Origin: Sulfotelmatobacter sp963788225
Lineage (GTDB): Bacteria > Acidobacteriota > Terriglobia > Terriglobales > Acidobacteriaceae
Direction: 5' to 3'
NCBI GenBank assembly: GCA_963788225.1
Contig: CAWBGI010000003.1
Coordinates: 62,001-126,000 of the forward strand
Length of the DNA stretch: 64,000 nucleotides
Shown: positions 7,967 to 17,005 of the stretch, one piece after another
Numbering within the stretch: the stretch's first letter is position 1
How the letters are laid out: the number at the start of each line of letters is the position of its first letter
Program-made: the position numbers and the translations under genes
Notes under the pieces: generated by a model
The model's database searches: none
What the model was told of the DNA's origin: nothing
The model's input: only the letters and a program-made list of their open reading frames with translations

Positions 7967-8554
7967 ATGCGAGCTTTAAGATTCTTGAACGTAGCGATAC
8001 TGTCGCTCCTGGTGGGAAGTGCAGGCCTTCTCTATGCCCAGGACGAGAAGCAACAGGAAGACAAATCACGGCAGGAAGAACCCAAGTCCAAGCAGGATGA
8101 AGCTAAACCTCCTCGTCAGAACGAGGCCAAGCCTTCAAAGCAGGACAAGGAGATGCAGAAGCAGGAGCAAAAGCGTGATCAGGAACAGTCCCGCGATCAG
8201 GCGATGCCGGAAAAGAATAAACAGGAACATCCTGATATGAAAGGTGATCGGCAGGGGCAGGAACAATCCGGCATGAGGGGCGACCATGCCCACCCAGCCG
8301 GTAAGGGCGGCCATATTCCCGACGACAAGTTCAAGGCTCACTTTGGTCACGGCCATCATTTTCGGGCGCAAGGTGTGATTGTGCAAGGGCAACCGCAGTT
8401 CCAGTACGGCGGTTACACCTTCGAATTGGTGGACCCGTGGCCAGCAGACTGGGCCTACACTGACGACTGCTACATCGATTACATCGATGGAGAGTACTTC
8501 CTGTTCGACTTGCTGCACCCGGGCGTTCGGATTGCTCTTTTCGTTGTGCTGTAA
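7967..8554 (+). CDS. Secreted Lys/Gln-rich hypothetical protein
   Basis: 195 residues starting at ATG 7967, chosen over the ATG at 7961 because TGGAGG (7955-7960) gives six-base spacing. A clear signal peptide (FLNVAILSLLVGSAGLLYAQ) is followed by about 90 residues of charged low-complexity sequence (repeated KQDE, KQEQKRDQEQ), then a His/Gly-rich patch (HFGHGHHFRAQG) and a compact C-terminal domain with YGGYTFELVDPWPADW and DDCYIDYIDGEYFLFD. The C-terminal domain resembles small periplasmic domains seen in acidobacterial secreted proteins, but I cannot name it. Periplasmic or extracellular; the His patch could bind metal (inference). Followed by a strong terminator. Confidence 0.7.
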   Translation: MRALRFLNVAILSLLVGSAGLLYAQDEKQQEDKSRQEEPKSKQDEAKPPRQNEAKPSKQDKEMQKQEQKRDQEQSRDQAMPEKNKQEHPDMKGDRQGQEQSGMRGDHAHPAGKGGHIPDDKFKAHFGHGHHFRAQGVIVQGQPQFQYGGYTFELVDPWPADWAYTDDCYIDYIDGEYFLFDLLHPGVRIALFVVL

Positions 8555-8581
8555 CGCAACGCAGCCGACGCCGTTTGTTGG

Positions 8582-8650
8582 AAGGTGGTTCCTCTGAGCC
8601 GGGGATTCAGTTCTGCTGGATTCAAGCTCAGAGGAGCCACCTTCTTTTAT
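8582..8650 (+). terminator. Rho-independent terminator
   Basis: An 18-base arm at 8582-8599 (starting AAGGTGGTTCC) pairs with 8626-8643 with a single G-U; the loop contains a further short hairpin. It is followed by TCTTTTATTT. Located 28 bp after the stop of the secreted-protein gene. Confidence 0.85.
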
Positions 8651-8889
8651 TTGCGCTGGGCACCACGTGGGGAAGAAAGAATCTATCCTGCATTCATCCC
8701 AGGTAGAGCGTTGTGAGTCGGCCTTGAGCCGTGCAACTTTTGTGTCTCTGGGCAAGCTTTGTAATAAACGCTGACCGAGCTTACGTTCCGCTGGAGAAAC
8801 ATCGTTCGTTGACTCACAAGGGCCGCCTCCGTAAGATGAAACGACACGCTGGCACTCTACAGCGGATCGATAAGAATCATCAACCAAGT

Positions 8890-10329
8890 ATGATTGGCCA
8901 AACCATCTCCCACTACCGGATCATCGAGAAGCTCGGCGGCGGTGGAATGGGCGTGGTCTACAAGGCCGAAGACACGCGCCTTCACCGTTTTGTAGCGCTG
9001 AAGTTCCTGCCCGATGAAGTCGCCAACGATCCGCAGGCGCTGGAGCGCTTTCGCCGCGAGGCGCAGGCGGCTTCGGCTCTCAACCATCCGAACATCTGCA
9101 CCATCCACGACATTGGCGAAAATGAGGGCCATCACTACATCGTGATGGAGTACCTCGAAGGCAGCACGCTGAAGTACCGCATCGAGGGCAAGGCCATGTC
9201 GGTAGAGCAGTTGGTGGATTTCGGCGGGCAGATTGCCGACGCGCTGGATGTGGCGCACACGGCGGGGATTGTGCATCGCGACCTGAAGCCGGCGAACCTG
9301 TTCATCACCAAACGCGGACAGGCTAAGGTGCTCGACTTCGGCCTGGCGAAGGTGGCGGCGCGGCCGCTGCCACACGCGGACGCGGCGGAAGTCACGCTGG
9401 CGACGGCCGCGGTTGATCCGGCGAACCTGACCAGCCCCGGCAGCACCGTGGGCACGGTGGCTTACATGTCGCCGGAGCAGGCGCGCGGCGAAGAACTTGA
9501 TGTGCGCACCGATCTGTTTTCGTTTGGCGCGGTGTTGTACGAAGCGGCCACGGGAAGGCAGCCGTTTACCGGAAACACCTCAGCTGTGATTTTCGACGCC
9601 ATTTTGAACCGCGCGCCTGCCGCGCCGGTGCGGCTGAATCCCAATCTTCCTGCGGAACTGGAGCGCATCATCAACAAAGCTCTCGAGAAAGATCGCGATC
9701 TGCGCTACCAGGTGGCCTCGGAGATGCGCGCCGACCTGAAACGGTTGAAGCGCGAGCTTGATTCGGGGAGAAGTTCGGCGGTGAGTGCGAGTGCTTCGGT
9801 GATGGCTCCGCCCTCCGGCTCTGCCCAAGTCATGGCAGCGCCTTCGGCTTCCGCAGTCCCGCCGGTGGCGGCGGCTATCCGGTCCGGCTTCGGCTGCGAA
9901 TGCGAGTTCGGCCGTTACGAGCGCCGCCGGATCTGGCTCATCCGCCACAGTGTTACCAACTTCAACACCAGCTTCAGGCCGCAAGTATTGGCTTGCGGCA
10001 GTAGCTGTGTTGTTGCTGGTGATGGCCGCGGTTGGGACCTGGTATTGGCGGGGCAAGTCAAGCGCGTCACAAATCGGGTCCATAGCGGTAATTCCATTTA
10101 CCACTTCCGGCGGGAGCGCGGATGCAGACTTCCTCAGCGACGGCCTCACGGAATCTTTAATCGCCTGCCTCGCCCACGTGCCCGATTTGAAGGTGAAGTC
10201 CCGCAACTCGGTTTTTCGTTACAAGGGAAAAGATGTGGACGTCGAGAAAGTCGGGAAGGAATTGACGGTCGATGCCCTGCTGACCGGCAGAGTGGTGCAA
10301 CACGGCGAGACCATTCAAGTGAGCGCTGA
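8890..10329 (+). CDS. Ser/Thr protein kinase (N-terminal kinase part of a frameshifted kinase-TPR gene)
   Basis: Kinase domain at residues 9-280: Gly loop GGGGMGVVYKAED, VALK Lys at 38, HRDLKPAN (129-136), DFGLAK (149-154), GTVAYMSPEQ and a DxFSFG block, so all catalytic residues are present. An Ala/Ser/Pro linker follows. Family sequence ends around base 9880; from there the frame reads as out-of-frame peptide to 10329, while the +1 frame continues the linker (GPASAANASSAVTSAA) into a membrane helix and TPR domain. One extra base near 9876-9884 restores one ~860 aa kinase. Start at MIGQTISHYRI fits the family; the ribosome site is weak. Likely a membrane-spanning signalling kinase; substrate unknown. 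Confidence 0.85.
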   Translation: MIGQTISHYRIIEKLGGGGMGVVYKAEDTRLHRFVALKFLPDEVANDPQALERFRREAQAASALNHPNICTIHDIGENEGHHYIVMEYLEGSTLKYRIEGKAMSVEQLVDFGGQIADALDVAHTAGIVHRDLKPANLFITKRGQAKVLDFGLAKVAARPLPHADAAEVTLATAAVDPANLTSPGSTVGTVAYMSPEQARGEELDVRTDLFSFGAVLYEAATGRQPFTGNTSAVIFDAILNRAPAAPVRLNPNLPAELERIINKALEKDRDLRYQVASEMRADLKRLKRELDSGRSSAVSASASVMAPPSGSAQVMAAPSASAVPPVAAAIRSGFGCECEFGRYERRRIWLIRHSVTNFNTSFRPQVLACGSSCVVAGDGRGWDLVLAGQVKRVTNRVHSGNSIYHFRRERGCRLPQRRPHGIFNRLPRPRARFEGEVPQLGFSLQGKRCGRRESREGIDGRCPADRQSGATRRDHSSER

Positions 10330-11467
10330 CCTCACCAACGTGCAGGACAACACGGAAATCTGGGGCGGGCAATACGAGCGCAAAGCTTCGGACATTATTT
10401 CGTTGCAGCAACAGATCGCCACCGACATCGCGGGCAAGCTGCGCAACAAAATGAGCGGAGCGGAAAAACAGCAGGTCACCAGGCAAGGCACGCAGAACCC
10501 GGAGGCTTACCAGCTCTACGTGAAGGGCCGTTACTACTGGAACAAGCGCACCGGCGCCGATCTTAAGGCGGCGATTTCCTACTTCAATCAGGCCATCGAT
10601 AAGGATCCGGGTTACGCGCAGGCGTACGCTGGGCTGGCGGATGTTTATGTGGTCATGATGGCCTACGGGGAAGGCGATCCCAAAGACTTTTTCTCCAAGG
10701 GAGCAGCGGCAGCCGCCAAGGCCCTGGAACTCGACCCCACGCTGGCCCGGGCTCATGCCGACCTGGGGCTGGTGAAGTCTCAGGGTAATTGGGATTTTGC
10801 AGGCGGCGAAGCCGAGTTCAGGAAAGCCATCGAACTCGATCCCAGCGATGCCACCGCGCATCAGTGGTTTTCGCAGTCCCTGTCATTTATGGGCGGCCGC
10901 GCGCAGGAGTCCATTGCCGAGGCCAACCGGGCTGACGAACTCGATCCGCTCTCCGCCATCATCAGTTGCGCTTTGGGCGATGCCTACAGCTTCTCCCATC
11001 AGTTCGACCGCGCGATTGAACAGTATCAAAAAGTGATCGCCGAGAATCCGTCGTTTGGCGCGGCGCACATTGATCTCTCAATCGCCTACTTCGGTGCACA
11101 CAAATATGTGCAAGTGATCGAGGAGTACAAAACCTACGCCCAGCTCGCAGGAGACAAGAGCTACGCCGAATTGGCGCCCGCTATGGAAGCAGCCTTTCGC
11201 TCCGGCGGATGGCCTGCTGCGGCACATAAGGCGATCGATGTTCTAATCGGACAACGAAAGGCCGGAACTAACCACTTGGCGTCCTATACCATCGCCGATT
11301 TCTACGCCGACACCGGCGATAAAGAGCACGCCTTTGAATGGCTCAACATCGCCTACCAGGAACACAATGCCTACTTGATCTTTCTCCGCACCGACCCAAC
11401 GTTCGAGTCCCTGCGTTCCGATCGGCGCTACGCCGAATTGGTGCACAAGGTCGGCTTTCCGCAATAA
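9950..11467 (+). CDS. Membrane anchor, TolB/FlgO-like and TPR region of the frameshifted kinase
   Basis: This frame carries the rest of the kinase gene: membrane helix YWLAAVAVLLLVMAAVGTWYW near its start, a domain resembling the TolB-like N-terminal/FlgO fold (SIAVIPFTTSGGSADADFLS, LTVDALLTGRVVQHGETIQV), then tetratricopeptide repeats (PEAYQLYVKGRYYWNKRT, AISYFNQAIDKDPGYAQAYA, AEFRKAIELDPSDATAHQW and more). This domain order after a kinase is common in Acidobacteriota. The listed start at 9950 is arbitrary; the frame is open further upstream and has no ribosome site, which supports one original gene. Whether the frameshift is real or a sequence error cannot be decided here. Confidence 0.85.
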   Translation: MLPTSTPASGRKYWLAAVAVLLLVMAAVGTWYWRGKSSASQIGSIAVIPFTTSGGSADADFLSDGLTESLIACLAHVPDLKVKSRNSVFRYKGKDVDVEKVGKELTVDALLTGRVVQHGETIQVSADLTNVQDNTEIWGGQYERKASDIISLQQQIATDIAGKLRNKMSGAEKQQVTRQGTQNPEAYQLYVKGRYYWNKRTGADLKAAISYFNQAIDKDPGYAQAYAGLADVYVVMMAYGEGDPKDFFSKGAAAAAKALELDPTLARAHADLGLVKSQGNWDFAGGEAEFRKAIELDPSDATAHQWFSQSLSFMGGRAQESIAEANRADELDPLSAIISCALGDAYSFSHQFDRAIEQYQKVIAENPSFGAAHIDLSIAYFGAHKYVQVIEEYKTYAQLAGDKSYAELAPAMEAAFRSGGWPAAAHKAIDVLIGQRKAGTNHLASYTIADFYADTGDKEHAFEWLNIAYQEHNAYLIFLRTDPTFESLRSDRRYAELVHKVGFPQ

Positions 11468-11516
11468 CCTCATCTGCGCTTCCCGCAGGTCCTCTTTCCC
11501 CAGCAGATGGCTTACA

Positions 11517-12704
11517 ATGTCGGAACTTGGATGTGATTTTTCGCAGCTATCCCTGACCATAGAGAGAGTGGTGGCAGAGATTACACTAGCGGCATTTTTC
11601 AGCTACAGCCGTGAAGACTCCGAGTTTGCACTCAGGCTCGCCGGAGACCTGAAAGCGGCCGGGGCGAACGTGTGGCTCGATCAGTTGGACATCACTCCGG
11701 GGCAACGATGGGACAACGCGGTCGAGGATGCTCTCAAAAATTGCCAGCGTCTCATCGTGGTGCTTTCTCCTGCCGCGGTTAGGTCCCAGAATGTTATGGA
11801 TGAGGTCTCCTTCGCGCTGGAGGAAAGGAAGACTGTCATACCGGTAATCCACCGCGACTGCGATATTCCTTTTCGCCTGCGCCGCGTGCAGCACGCGGAC
11901 TTCAGACAGGACTATGCGCGCTCGCTGCAGGACCTCATCAGGACATTGGTTCCGGGGCAAGGTGTAGGAAAGGCCACCGTACTCATCTCGGAACCTCGCA
12001 GTGAAGGAGAGTCAGGCATCGCAGACGCGCACATGCAACATGCGGCGGAGCAGCCGCGGCACGAGGAACGTCGAAAGCCAGCAGAAAAATCGGAACGCCC
12101 AGAGGCGGAAGAGCGTCCACTATCCCACCTGCTGGGGCCGGTGCTGATTGACACCGCTTACATCGCGGCGCTATGGACGGTGATTTCCGTTATCGCTTCC
12201 TACCTCTCCGATCATTTCCAACATCCGGATCACAGCCGAACTGCCGGTGCAAACCTGATTATATGGCTCCCGGAACAATACCTTGCCGGCCTGATAGTCG
12301 TCGCCGTTTTGCGGCGGTTTCGGCCAACATTCGGCTGGATACATCTGGCATTAGTTGCCCTCGTATGGCCTGCCGCGAATGTGGTTACCTCGACCATCAT
12401 TCAGACGGCGCCCGCCCTGGGTAAGGAAGTGCCTCTCGCCATAGGGGAAGCATTGATCGGGGCGGTCGCAGGGCTGATTCTGTCTATGGACCTAGAGGAC
12501 CGCCCGTGGAAGGGTGCTTTGGTGGGCGCTGCTTCTTTCGGCCTGGGAGAACTTGTCGCGCGTTTAGTGATAAACAGCCCTCAGTCCGGTTTGGGGGCGA
12601 AGTATATAGTCGACGCGTTTCATTTCTTCACACTTGGGATTCTCGAGGCAGGCCCCCTAGTTTGGTATCTGCACTTTCTTGCCAGCCGGAGAGTCGAACG
12701 TTAA
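11517..12704 (+). CDS. TIR-domain membrane protein
   Basis: 395 residues. TIR domain at about 22-140: AAFFSYSREDSEFALRLAGD, NVWLDQLDITPGQRWD, CQRLIVVLSPAAVRSQNVMD and E96 in the position of the catalytic Glu of NAD-cleaving TIRs. A charged linker (150-205) follows, then five or six membrane helices to the C-terminus. Could be an NADase effector anchored in the inner membrane or a signalling adaptor; no partner gene for a known defence system is adjacent. ATG at 11517 is listed; a GTG at 11571 preceded by AGAGAGAG would give a protein starting just before the TIR domain and may be the true start. Ends six bases from convergent murJ. Confidence 0.85.
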   Translation: MSELGCDFSQLSLTIERVVAEITLAAFFSYSREDSEFALRLAGDLKAAGANVWLDQLDITPGQRWDNAVEDALKNCQRLIVVLSPAAVRSQNVMDEVSFALEERKTVIPVIHRDCDIPFRLRRVQHADFRQDYARSLQDLIRTLVPGQGVGKATVLISEPRSEGESGIADAHMQHAAEQPRHEERRKPAEKSERPEAEERPLSHLLGPVLIDTAYIAALWTVISVIASYLSDHFQHPDHSRTAGANLIIWLPEQYLAGLIVVAVLRRFRPTFGWIHLALVALVWPAANVVTSTIIQTAPALGKEVPLAIGEALIGAVAGLILSMDLEDRPWKGALVGAASFGLGELVARLVINSPQSGLGAKYIVDAFHFFTLGILEAGPLVWYLHFLASRRVER

Positions 12705-12709
12705 TTGGA

Positions 12710-14344
12710 CTAGGGCTGCGTTCCCGCCCCCATAATTTCTTTGCTCTCGCCTTCGGCGACTCCAGGGTACGCCGCTGCTTTGCGGCGGCGCAGGTCGTTG
12801 GGCAATTGCGACTTCAGCAACCACAAGCCCACAGCAGTCGCGGCCGCCCATGTGACTGAAATCAGCCCTAACTGCAGCACGTCGGCGAGGCGGCTGCCGT
12901 AACTCGAAAGCATCGGCATGACGCTGCGTGCCACTTCCAGGCTGACGACGCCGGCTAGGACCGCGATCACCGCCGACTTCCCCAGCTCATCCCAACGCAG
13001 AGTTCTCAGCGATACCAGCTTGCGGTAGTGCAGTAGAAACGCCAGAGCGAGTAGATTCGCTCCGATGCCAATATCAGAGGCAAAGGCCAGACCGACTACT
13101 CCATATGTGTGAAAGAGAAATGAATACACCGGCAACGACGCAGCGGTTATAAGCGTGACCGCAGCCATCGGGGTTAGCGTGTCGCCGGCGGCGTAGAAGG
13201 CGCGGGCATAAAGTGCTTGAGCCGACCAGAGAGCGAGCGAGAGCGAGAACCAGAAGAAATAGACCGCCGTGGTTTGCGTGTCGGCGACGGTAAAACGTCC
13301 CCGGCGATAAACAAGATCGATCAGGGGGAAGGCGGCGGCCATCATCCATCCAGTTGCGAGCAGCGACGCGGCGGAGACGCGATAGACGGAATCGTTTACT
13401 GTGGCGGCGAATTCTTGCATGCGCTTCTCGTTGAACAAGCGCGCGAAAAATGGCAGAGAGGCTTGCCCGGTCGCCTGGCCCAATACAGCGATCGGAACGG
13501 CGAATAATCGCTTGGCGTAGTTGAGGCGGGCGATGTCGCCGATGCCGCTGGAGGCATAGTGCCGCAGGATCCAGTCGTCGGCCGTGACCAGTGAGACACC
13601 AAGCATCAGCGGAATCGAAAGCTTCACCCACTCGCCGAACGCGGGGTTCGTTACATCAAACGACGGGCGGTAGCCCGTGCCGATGCGGGCGGCGCCGATC
13701 ACGCTGGCCAGAAACGGCCCAACAACGGCTCCCGCCAGCGCGCCATAGGCTAGCGACGCAATTCCGAAATGCCGTCCGCCGATGACTCCGCCAAGAATAA
13801 TGATCGCGTTGTAGAGCAGTGGCCCGAAGGCCGGCAAAAGAAACAGGCGGTGCGACAGCAGCACGGCCGAGACGACTCCCCCGACATAAAAGAAGATCTG
13901 CGCCGGCAGCAGAATGCGGGTCAGATGAACGGTCAGGTCAACTTGTCCCGGCGAGAAACCACGAAACATCCAGCGCACGAATTGCGGCGTGAAGATTTCT
14001 GCGATGATGGTGCCCACGATCATCACGGCGGTCATCACCGTGATAACGACAGAAAAAGTTTTCTGCGCGTCGGCCTCGCGCTTCTCTGCCAGAAACCGCG
14101 TATAGATCGAGATGAATGTAATCGAAGCCGCGCCCCCGGCGACGATGTAGTTGAGCCAGTCCGGCAGGGTGAAGGCGGCGACGTAGGCGTCAGTCTGCCC
14201 GCCCGCACCGAAAGCGAAGGCGATGTAGGCCTCGCGGACGTAGCCGACCACGCGCGACAGCATGACCGCAACCATCAGCAGCAGCGTAGCCGAGAAGGCC
14301 GAGTGCTGGTGCGAAGGGCGAAAGAACCGCAGAAGTCTGGTCAT
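12710..14344 (-). CDS. murJ: Lipid II flippase MurJ/MviN
   Basis: 544 residues with about 14 membrane helices, the MOP-superfamily MurJ layout. Recognisable blocks: LSRVVGYVREAYIAFAFGAG near the N-terminus, GGAASITFISIYTRFLAEKR, ARLNYAKRLFAVPIAVLGQA and ARAFYAAGDTLTPM. MurJ moves lipid II across the inner membrane for peptidoglycan synthesis. Length is normal. ATG at 14344 lies at the family's usual start. The gene stands alone on the minus strand; the plus-strand TIR gene converges on it with a 6 bp gap. Confidence 0.92.
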   Translation of the reverse strand: MTRLLRFFRPSHQHSAFSATLLLMVAVMLSRVVGYVREAYIAFAFGAGGQTDAYVAAFTLPDWLNYIVAGGAASITFISIYTRFLAEKREADAQKTFSVVITVMTAVMIVGTIIAEIFTPQFVRWMFRGFSPGQVDLTVHLTRILLPAQIFFYVGGVVSAVLLSHRLFLLPAFGPLLYNAIIILGGVIGGRHFGIASLAYGALAGAVVGPFLASVIGAARIGTGYRPSFDVTNPAFGEWVKLSIPLMLGVSLVTADDWILRHYASSGIGDIARLNYAKRLFAVPIAVLGQATGQASLPFFARLFNEKRMQEFAATVNDSVYRVSAASLLATGWMMAAAFPLIDLVYRRGRFTVADTQTTAVYFFWFSLSLALWSAQALYARAFYAAGDTLTPMAAVTLITAASLPVYSFLFHTYGVVGLAFASDIGIGANLLALAFLLHYRKLVSLRTLRWDELGKSAVIAVLAGVVSLEVARSVMPMLSSYGSRLADVLQLGLISVTWAAATAVGLWLLKSQLPNDLRRRKAAAYPGVAEGESKEIMGAGTQP

Positions 14345-14508
14345 GAGCCGCAGAGTTACGCCGGCGACGCCAAGCCGGCAGTTGTTGTGCGCGAGACGTG
14401 TACTTCCTTCAAAGCCTACCAGAGCCTTCTATTTACAACTGAGTTTATCGCTCGAATCGGATGGCCTCGTTCCTTTATTGACACTGCACTGGCGTTCCGG
14501 ATAGGGTC

Positions 14509-16680
14509 CTATGGCCGCAACTCCTTACGCAGCAGGTAGTACTCGTTGATAGGACGGTCATCGCTGAGAGCCGGCGTGGTGGGAGAGGCTGAAATGAGCT
14601 GATCTATAAGCAATTCATAGTTCAACAGGTGGGCGAAGCGGGCTTCTGGGTCAGGTTGCTCGTCCCACTCAACCAAGTCAGCTGCCGCGGCGGCTGGAAG
14701 GCGCTGGGCTAATTCGCCCGCGGTTCGAAGTGGCACCGGCCGATCGCTGGCGAGAAAATGAAATCCCCAATTCTTCCCAAAGGCAAAGACGCGGACATTT
14801 GGAAACGACCGGCGCAGCGCGAGTGCGACCGCCGCCACGTCTTCCGCGTCGCCATTCGGAAGCCACTGTTGCAGAATCCCTCCCGGACGAAGGTGTTGCC
14901 GCAGGACTGTATAGAAATCTTCGGAATACAGCAGGCTTGACCCGGCGGCCTCCACCGGCGGCGGAGGATCGATCGTAATCACGTCATATTGCTCGGTCGT
15001 GCGCTCCAGATAGCGGCGGCCATCGTCGACCACCACGTGAGACAAAGGAGAACTCAAAATAGCGGGGCCATCAGGATGGAAATAGGCGAACAGCCGCGGC
15101 ACACTGGGAACGAGCTCCACCGCCGTGACCGGAATCCCCCAGGAGCGCAGGGAGCGGAAGGTTGTCCCCATGCCGAAGCAAATTACCAGAGCATTTTGCG
15201 GAGTGCGGTCAAGAAAAACCATGGGCAGGTGCGCCATCATTTTGGCAATAGGCGTAAGCATGGTCATGGTGTAGCCGTTGACCAGCAACTGCCTGCGCAT
15301 GCCGCTCCCACTTGCGATCACGGTGGCGGTCGAGTCCCGCAGAACCTTGCCACCCCGGTACTGCCTTTCGAAGCTCTCGCTGGAGAGAAAGAGTAACAGC
15401 GCCGCCGGCACAAGCAGGAAAGACGTCAGCCGGGGAACGAGGCCGGGGGCCGGTCCGGCCAGATGCGTAAAACGAACGCCGCGCACAGCGAAGATCAGCC
15501 AGGGCAGCGAGAGTAACATCAGCGCCCAGCGTTCGCTGATCCACGGCAACAGCAAGAAGCCAGCCAGCAGCGGGCCAAGAATGCAACCCAGAACGTTCAC
15601 TGCGTAAGCTTTTCCTGCCTTCGCGGGATCGCCTCCCGCCCAGCGGTCCACAAGCATGGGCGTCAAGTACCCAAGCATTCCGGTAAAGGGCGCGATGCCC
15701 ACCACCAGCCGCAGCCAGCCTTGGAGATGAATGTCCGGACTGGCCGCAACCAGCGGGAACAGCGAAAAGAGTGCCAGCAACGTCCAGGGCTGAGTGCTAT
15801 CGTTCACGCGCTGTGAGTTCCAATTACGGTACACGCACGATCCAATGAAGGTTCCGGTCAGGTAGACGGCGAGAATTGACGCAAAGGCGTACACCACTGT
15901 TCCGATGTAGGGCGTGAATTGTCGCACCCAGACCACCTCCATGCCCATGCTCGTCAGGCCAGTGGCGAACAGGAGAGCTGGGAGATATCCTTCGCGCGTT
16001 GCAGTTGTGGCGGGCTCGCCGGCAGCTTGCAGTAATTCTGCAGCCGCGTCTCCAGCTTTCTTCTGCGGCACAGTCTTCGAAACGATCAGAGCCAGAACCG
16101 CGATCAGAACGTTGCAGGCGGTGCCGACGCGCAGGGTCCCATGAAACCCCAGAAGTTCGATCAGCAATAAAGGAAGAGCAGTTCCTGCGACCGCGCCGGC
16201 CACGTTTGCCATATACAAATAGCTGAATGACCGCGAAGATTCCTGGGGGAACACACGCCGGATTGCGAGCATGGCTACTGGAATCGTTGCTCCCATCAAA
16301 GTGCACCAGGGAATCAACGTGAAGGCAACCCAAATGCCTGAGACCACGTAGTACCCCGCGGAGGAAGTTGAACCCAGCCGCTCCAGAATGCTGTGTCCCA
16401 AACGAAGCTCAAAGAGCACGAGAACTCCGGAGACGCCGATCAACAGCTCGATCGCCGAATAAAGAAGGAGCGGCGAAAAGCTGGCCTTTTCTTCCCGCTG
16501 GTGCATCCGTGCCCCGCCTGCCCACGAACCCAACCCCAGCCCGGCCATGAAAACTGACAGCACAATGGAAACCATGGCAGTGGTAACGCCGAATTGCGCC
16601 ATGGACAAACGCAGCCAAACCAGTTCGTAAAGGACGCTACAGAATCCCGAGATGAAGAAGAAAATGAAGTACCAGAACAC
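14509..16680 (-). CDS. Membrane-bound spermidine synthase-like protein
   Basis: 723 residues: an N-terminal half of ten or more membrane helices (FFISGFCSVLYELVWLRLSM onward, MFS-like/spermidine-synthase-family transporter domain) fused to a C-terminal Rossmann domain like spermidine synthase (ALVICFGMGTTFRSL, VTAVELVPSVPRLF, YDVITIDPPPPVEA, YSEDFYTVLRQHLRPGGIL). The SAM-type Gly motif reads CFGMGT and the acidic ribose-binding Glu is present (VELVP). The substrate is unknown; the Asp of polyamine synthases appears as IDPPPP. GTG start at 16680 has GAGGGAA eight bases upstream. Such fusions are frequent in Acidobacteriota and Planctomycetes. Confidence 0.82.
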   Translation of the reverse strand: MFWYFIFFFISGFCSVLYELVWLRLSMAQFGVTTAMVSIVLSVFMAGLGLGSWAGGARMHQREEKASFSPLLLYSAIELLIGVSGVLVLFELRLGHSILERLGSTSSAGYYVVSGIWVAFTLIPWCTLMGATIPVAMLAIRRVFPQESSRSFSYLYMANVAGAVAGTALPLLLIELLGFHGTLRVGTACNVLIAVLALIVSKTVPQKKAGDAAAELLQAAGEPATTATREGYLPALLFATGLTSMGMEVVWVRQFTPYIGTVVYAFASILAVYLTGTFIGSCVYRNWNSQRVNDSTQPWTLLALFSLFPLVAASPDIHLQGWLRLVVGIAPFTGMLGYLTPMLVDRWAGGDPAKAGKAYAVNVLGCILGPLLAGFLLLPWISERWALMLLSLPWLIFAVRGVRFTHLAGPAPGLVPRLTSFLLVPAALLLFLSSESFERQYRGGKVLRDSTATVIASGSGMRRQLLVNGYTMTMLTPIAKMMAHLPMVFLDRTPQNALVICFGMGTTFRSLRSWGIPVTAVELVPSVPRLFAYFHPDGPAILSSPLSHVVVDDGRRYLERTTEQYDVITIDPPPPVEAAGSSLLYSEDFYTVLRQHLRPGGILQQWLPNGDAEDVAAVALALRRSFPNVRVFAFGKNWGFHFLASDRPVPLRTAGELAQRLPAAAAADLVEWDEQPDPEARFAHLLNYELLIDQLISASPTTPALSDDRPINEYYLLRKELRP

Positions 16681-17005
16681 GAGCGTGCTTCCCTCAGTTG
16701 AGTTTGAACTTGGCTAACTTGTGCGATTGCGATTCCAAATCCAAAATACGCCACTTCTGCGGTCGCTAAGAATGCCTTCCTGCCAGATGATCCTTGGTTG
16801 TAACCCTCTAGTGCCGCAATCACTTATCAATTGATGTGCGGTTGAGCAGCAGTGCATTGTCCCACGCCAGGTTTTAGTCGCAAAGTGACGACGGCGCGGG
16901 GGCCAGGGCTTGGGTCTCAGGTGTCAGGTCTTAGGTCTTAGGATTTCCCGAAGGCTAAGACCTAAGACCTGACACCTTGAAACCCGCACGCCGAAGGAGG
17001 CATGT
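16681..17005. other. Intergenic region with a 23-bp perfect inverted repeat
   Basis: 325 bp between divergent genes. Apart from the inverted repeat at 16919-16977 (separate entry) and the ribosome site AAGGAGG (16994-17000) of the next gene, nothing else was recognised. Confidence 0.5.
16919..16977. repeat. Palindromic extragenic element, 'aggtcttag' family
   Basis: A 23-base arm (16919-16941) is perfectly complementary to 16955-16977, with a 13-base loop. The arm is built from a tandem 'gtcttag' motif. A related element is at 45438-45517 (18-bp arms, one mismatch) and a half-copy follows the tRNA at 26617-26638, so this is a dispersed family. The strand-symmetric hairpin could act as a bidirectional terminator, but there is no T tract. 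Confidence 0.8.
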
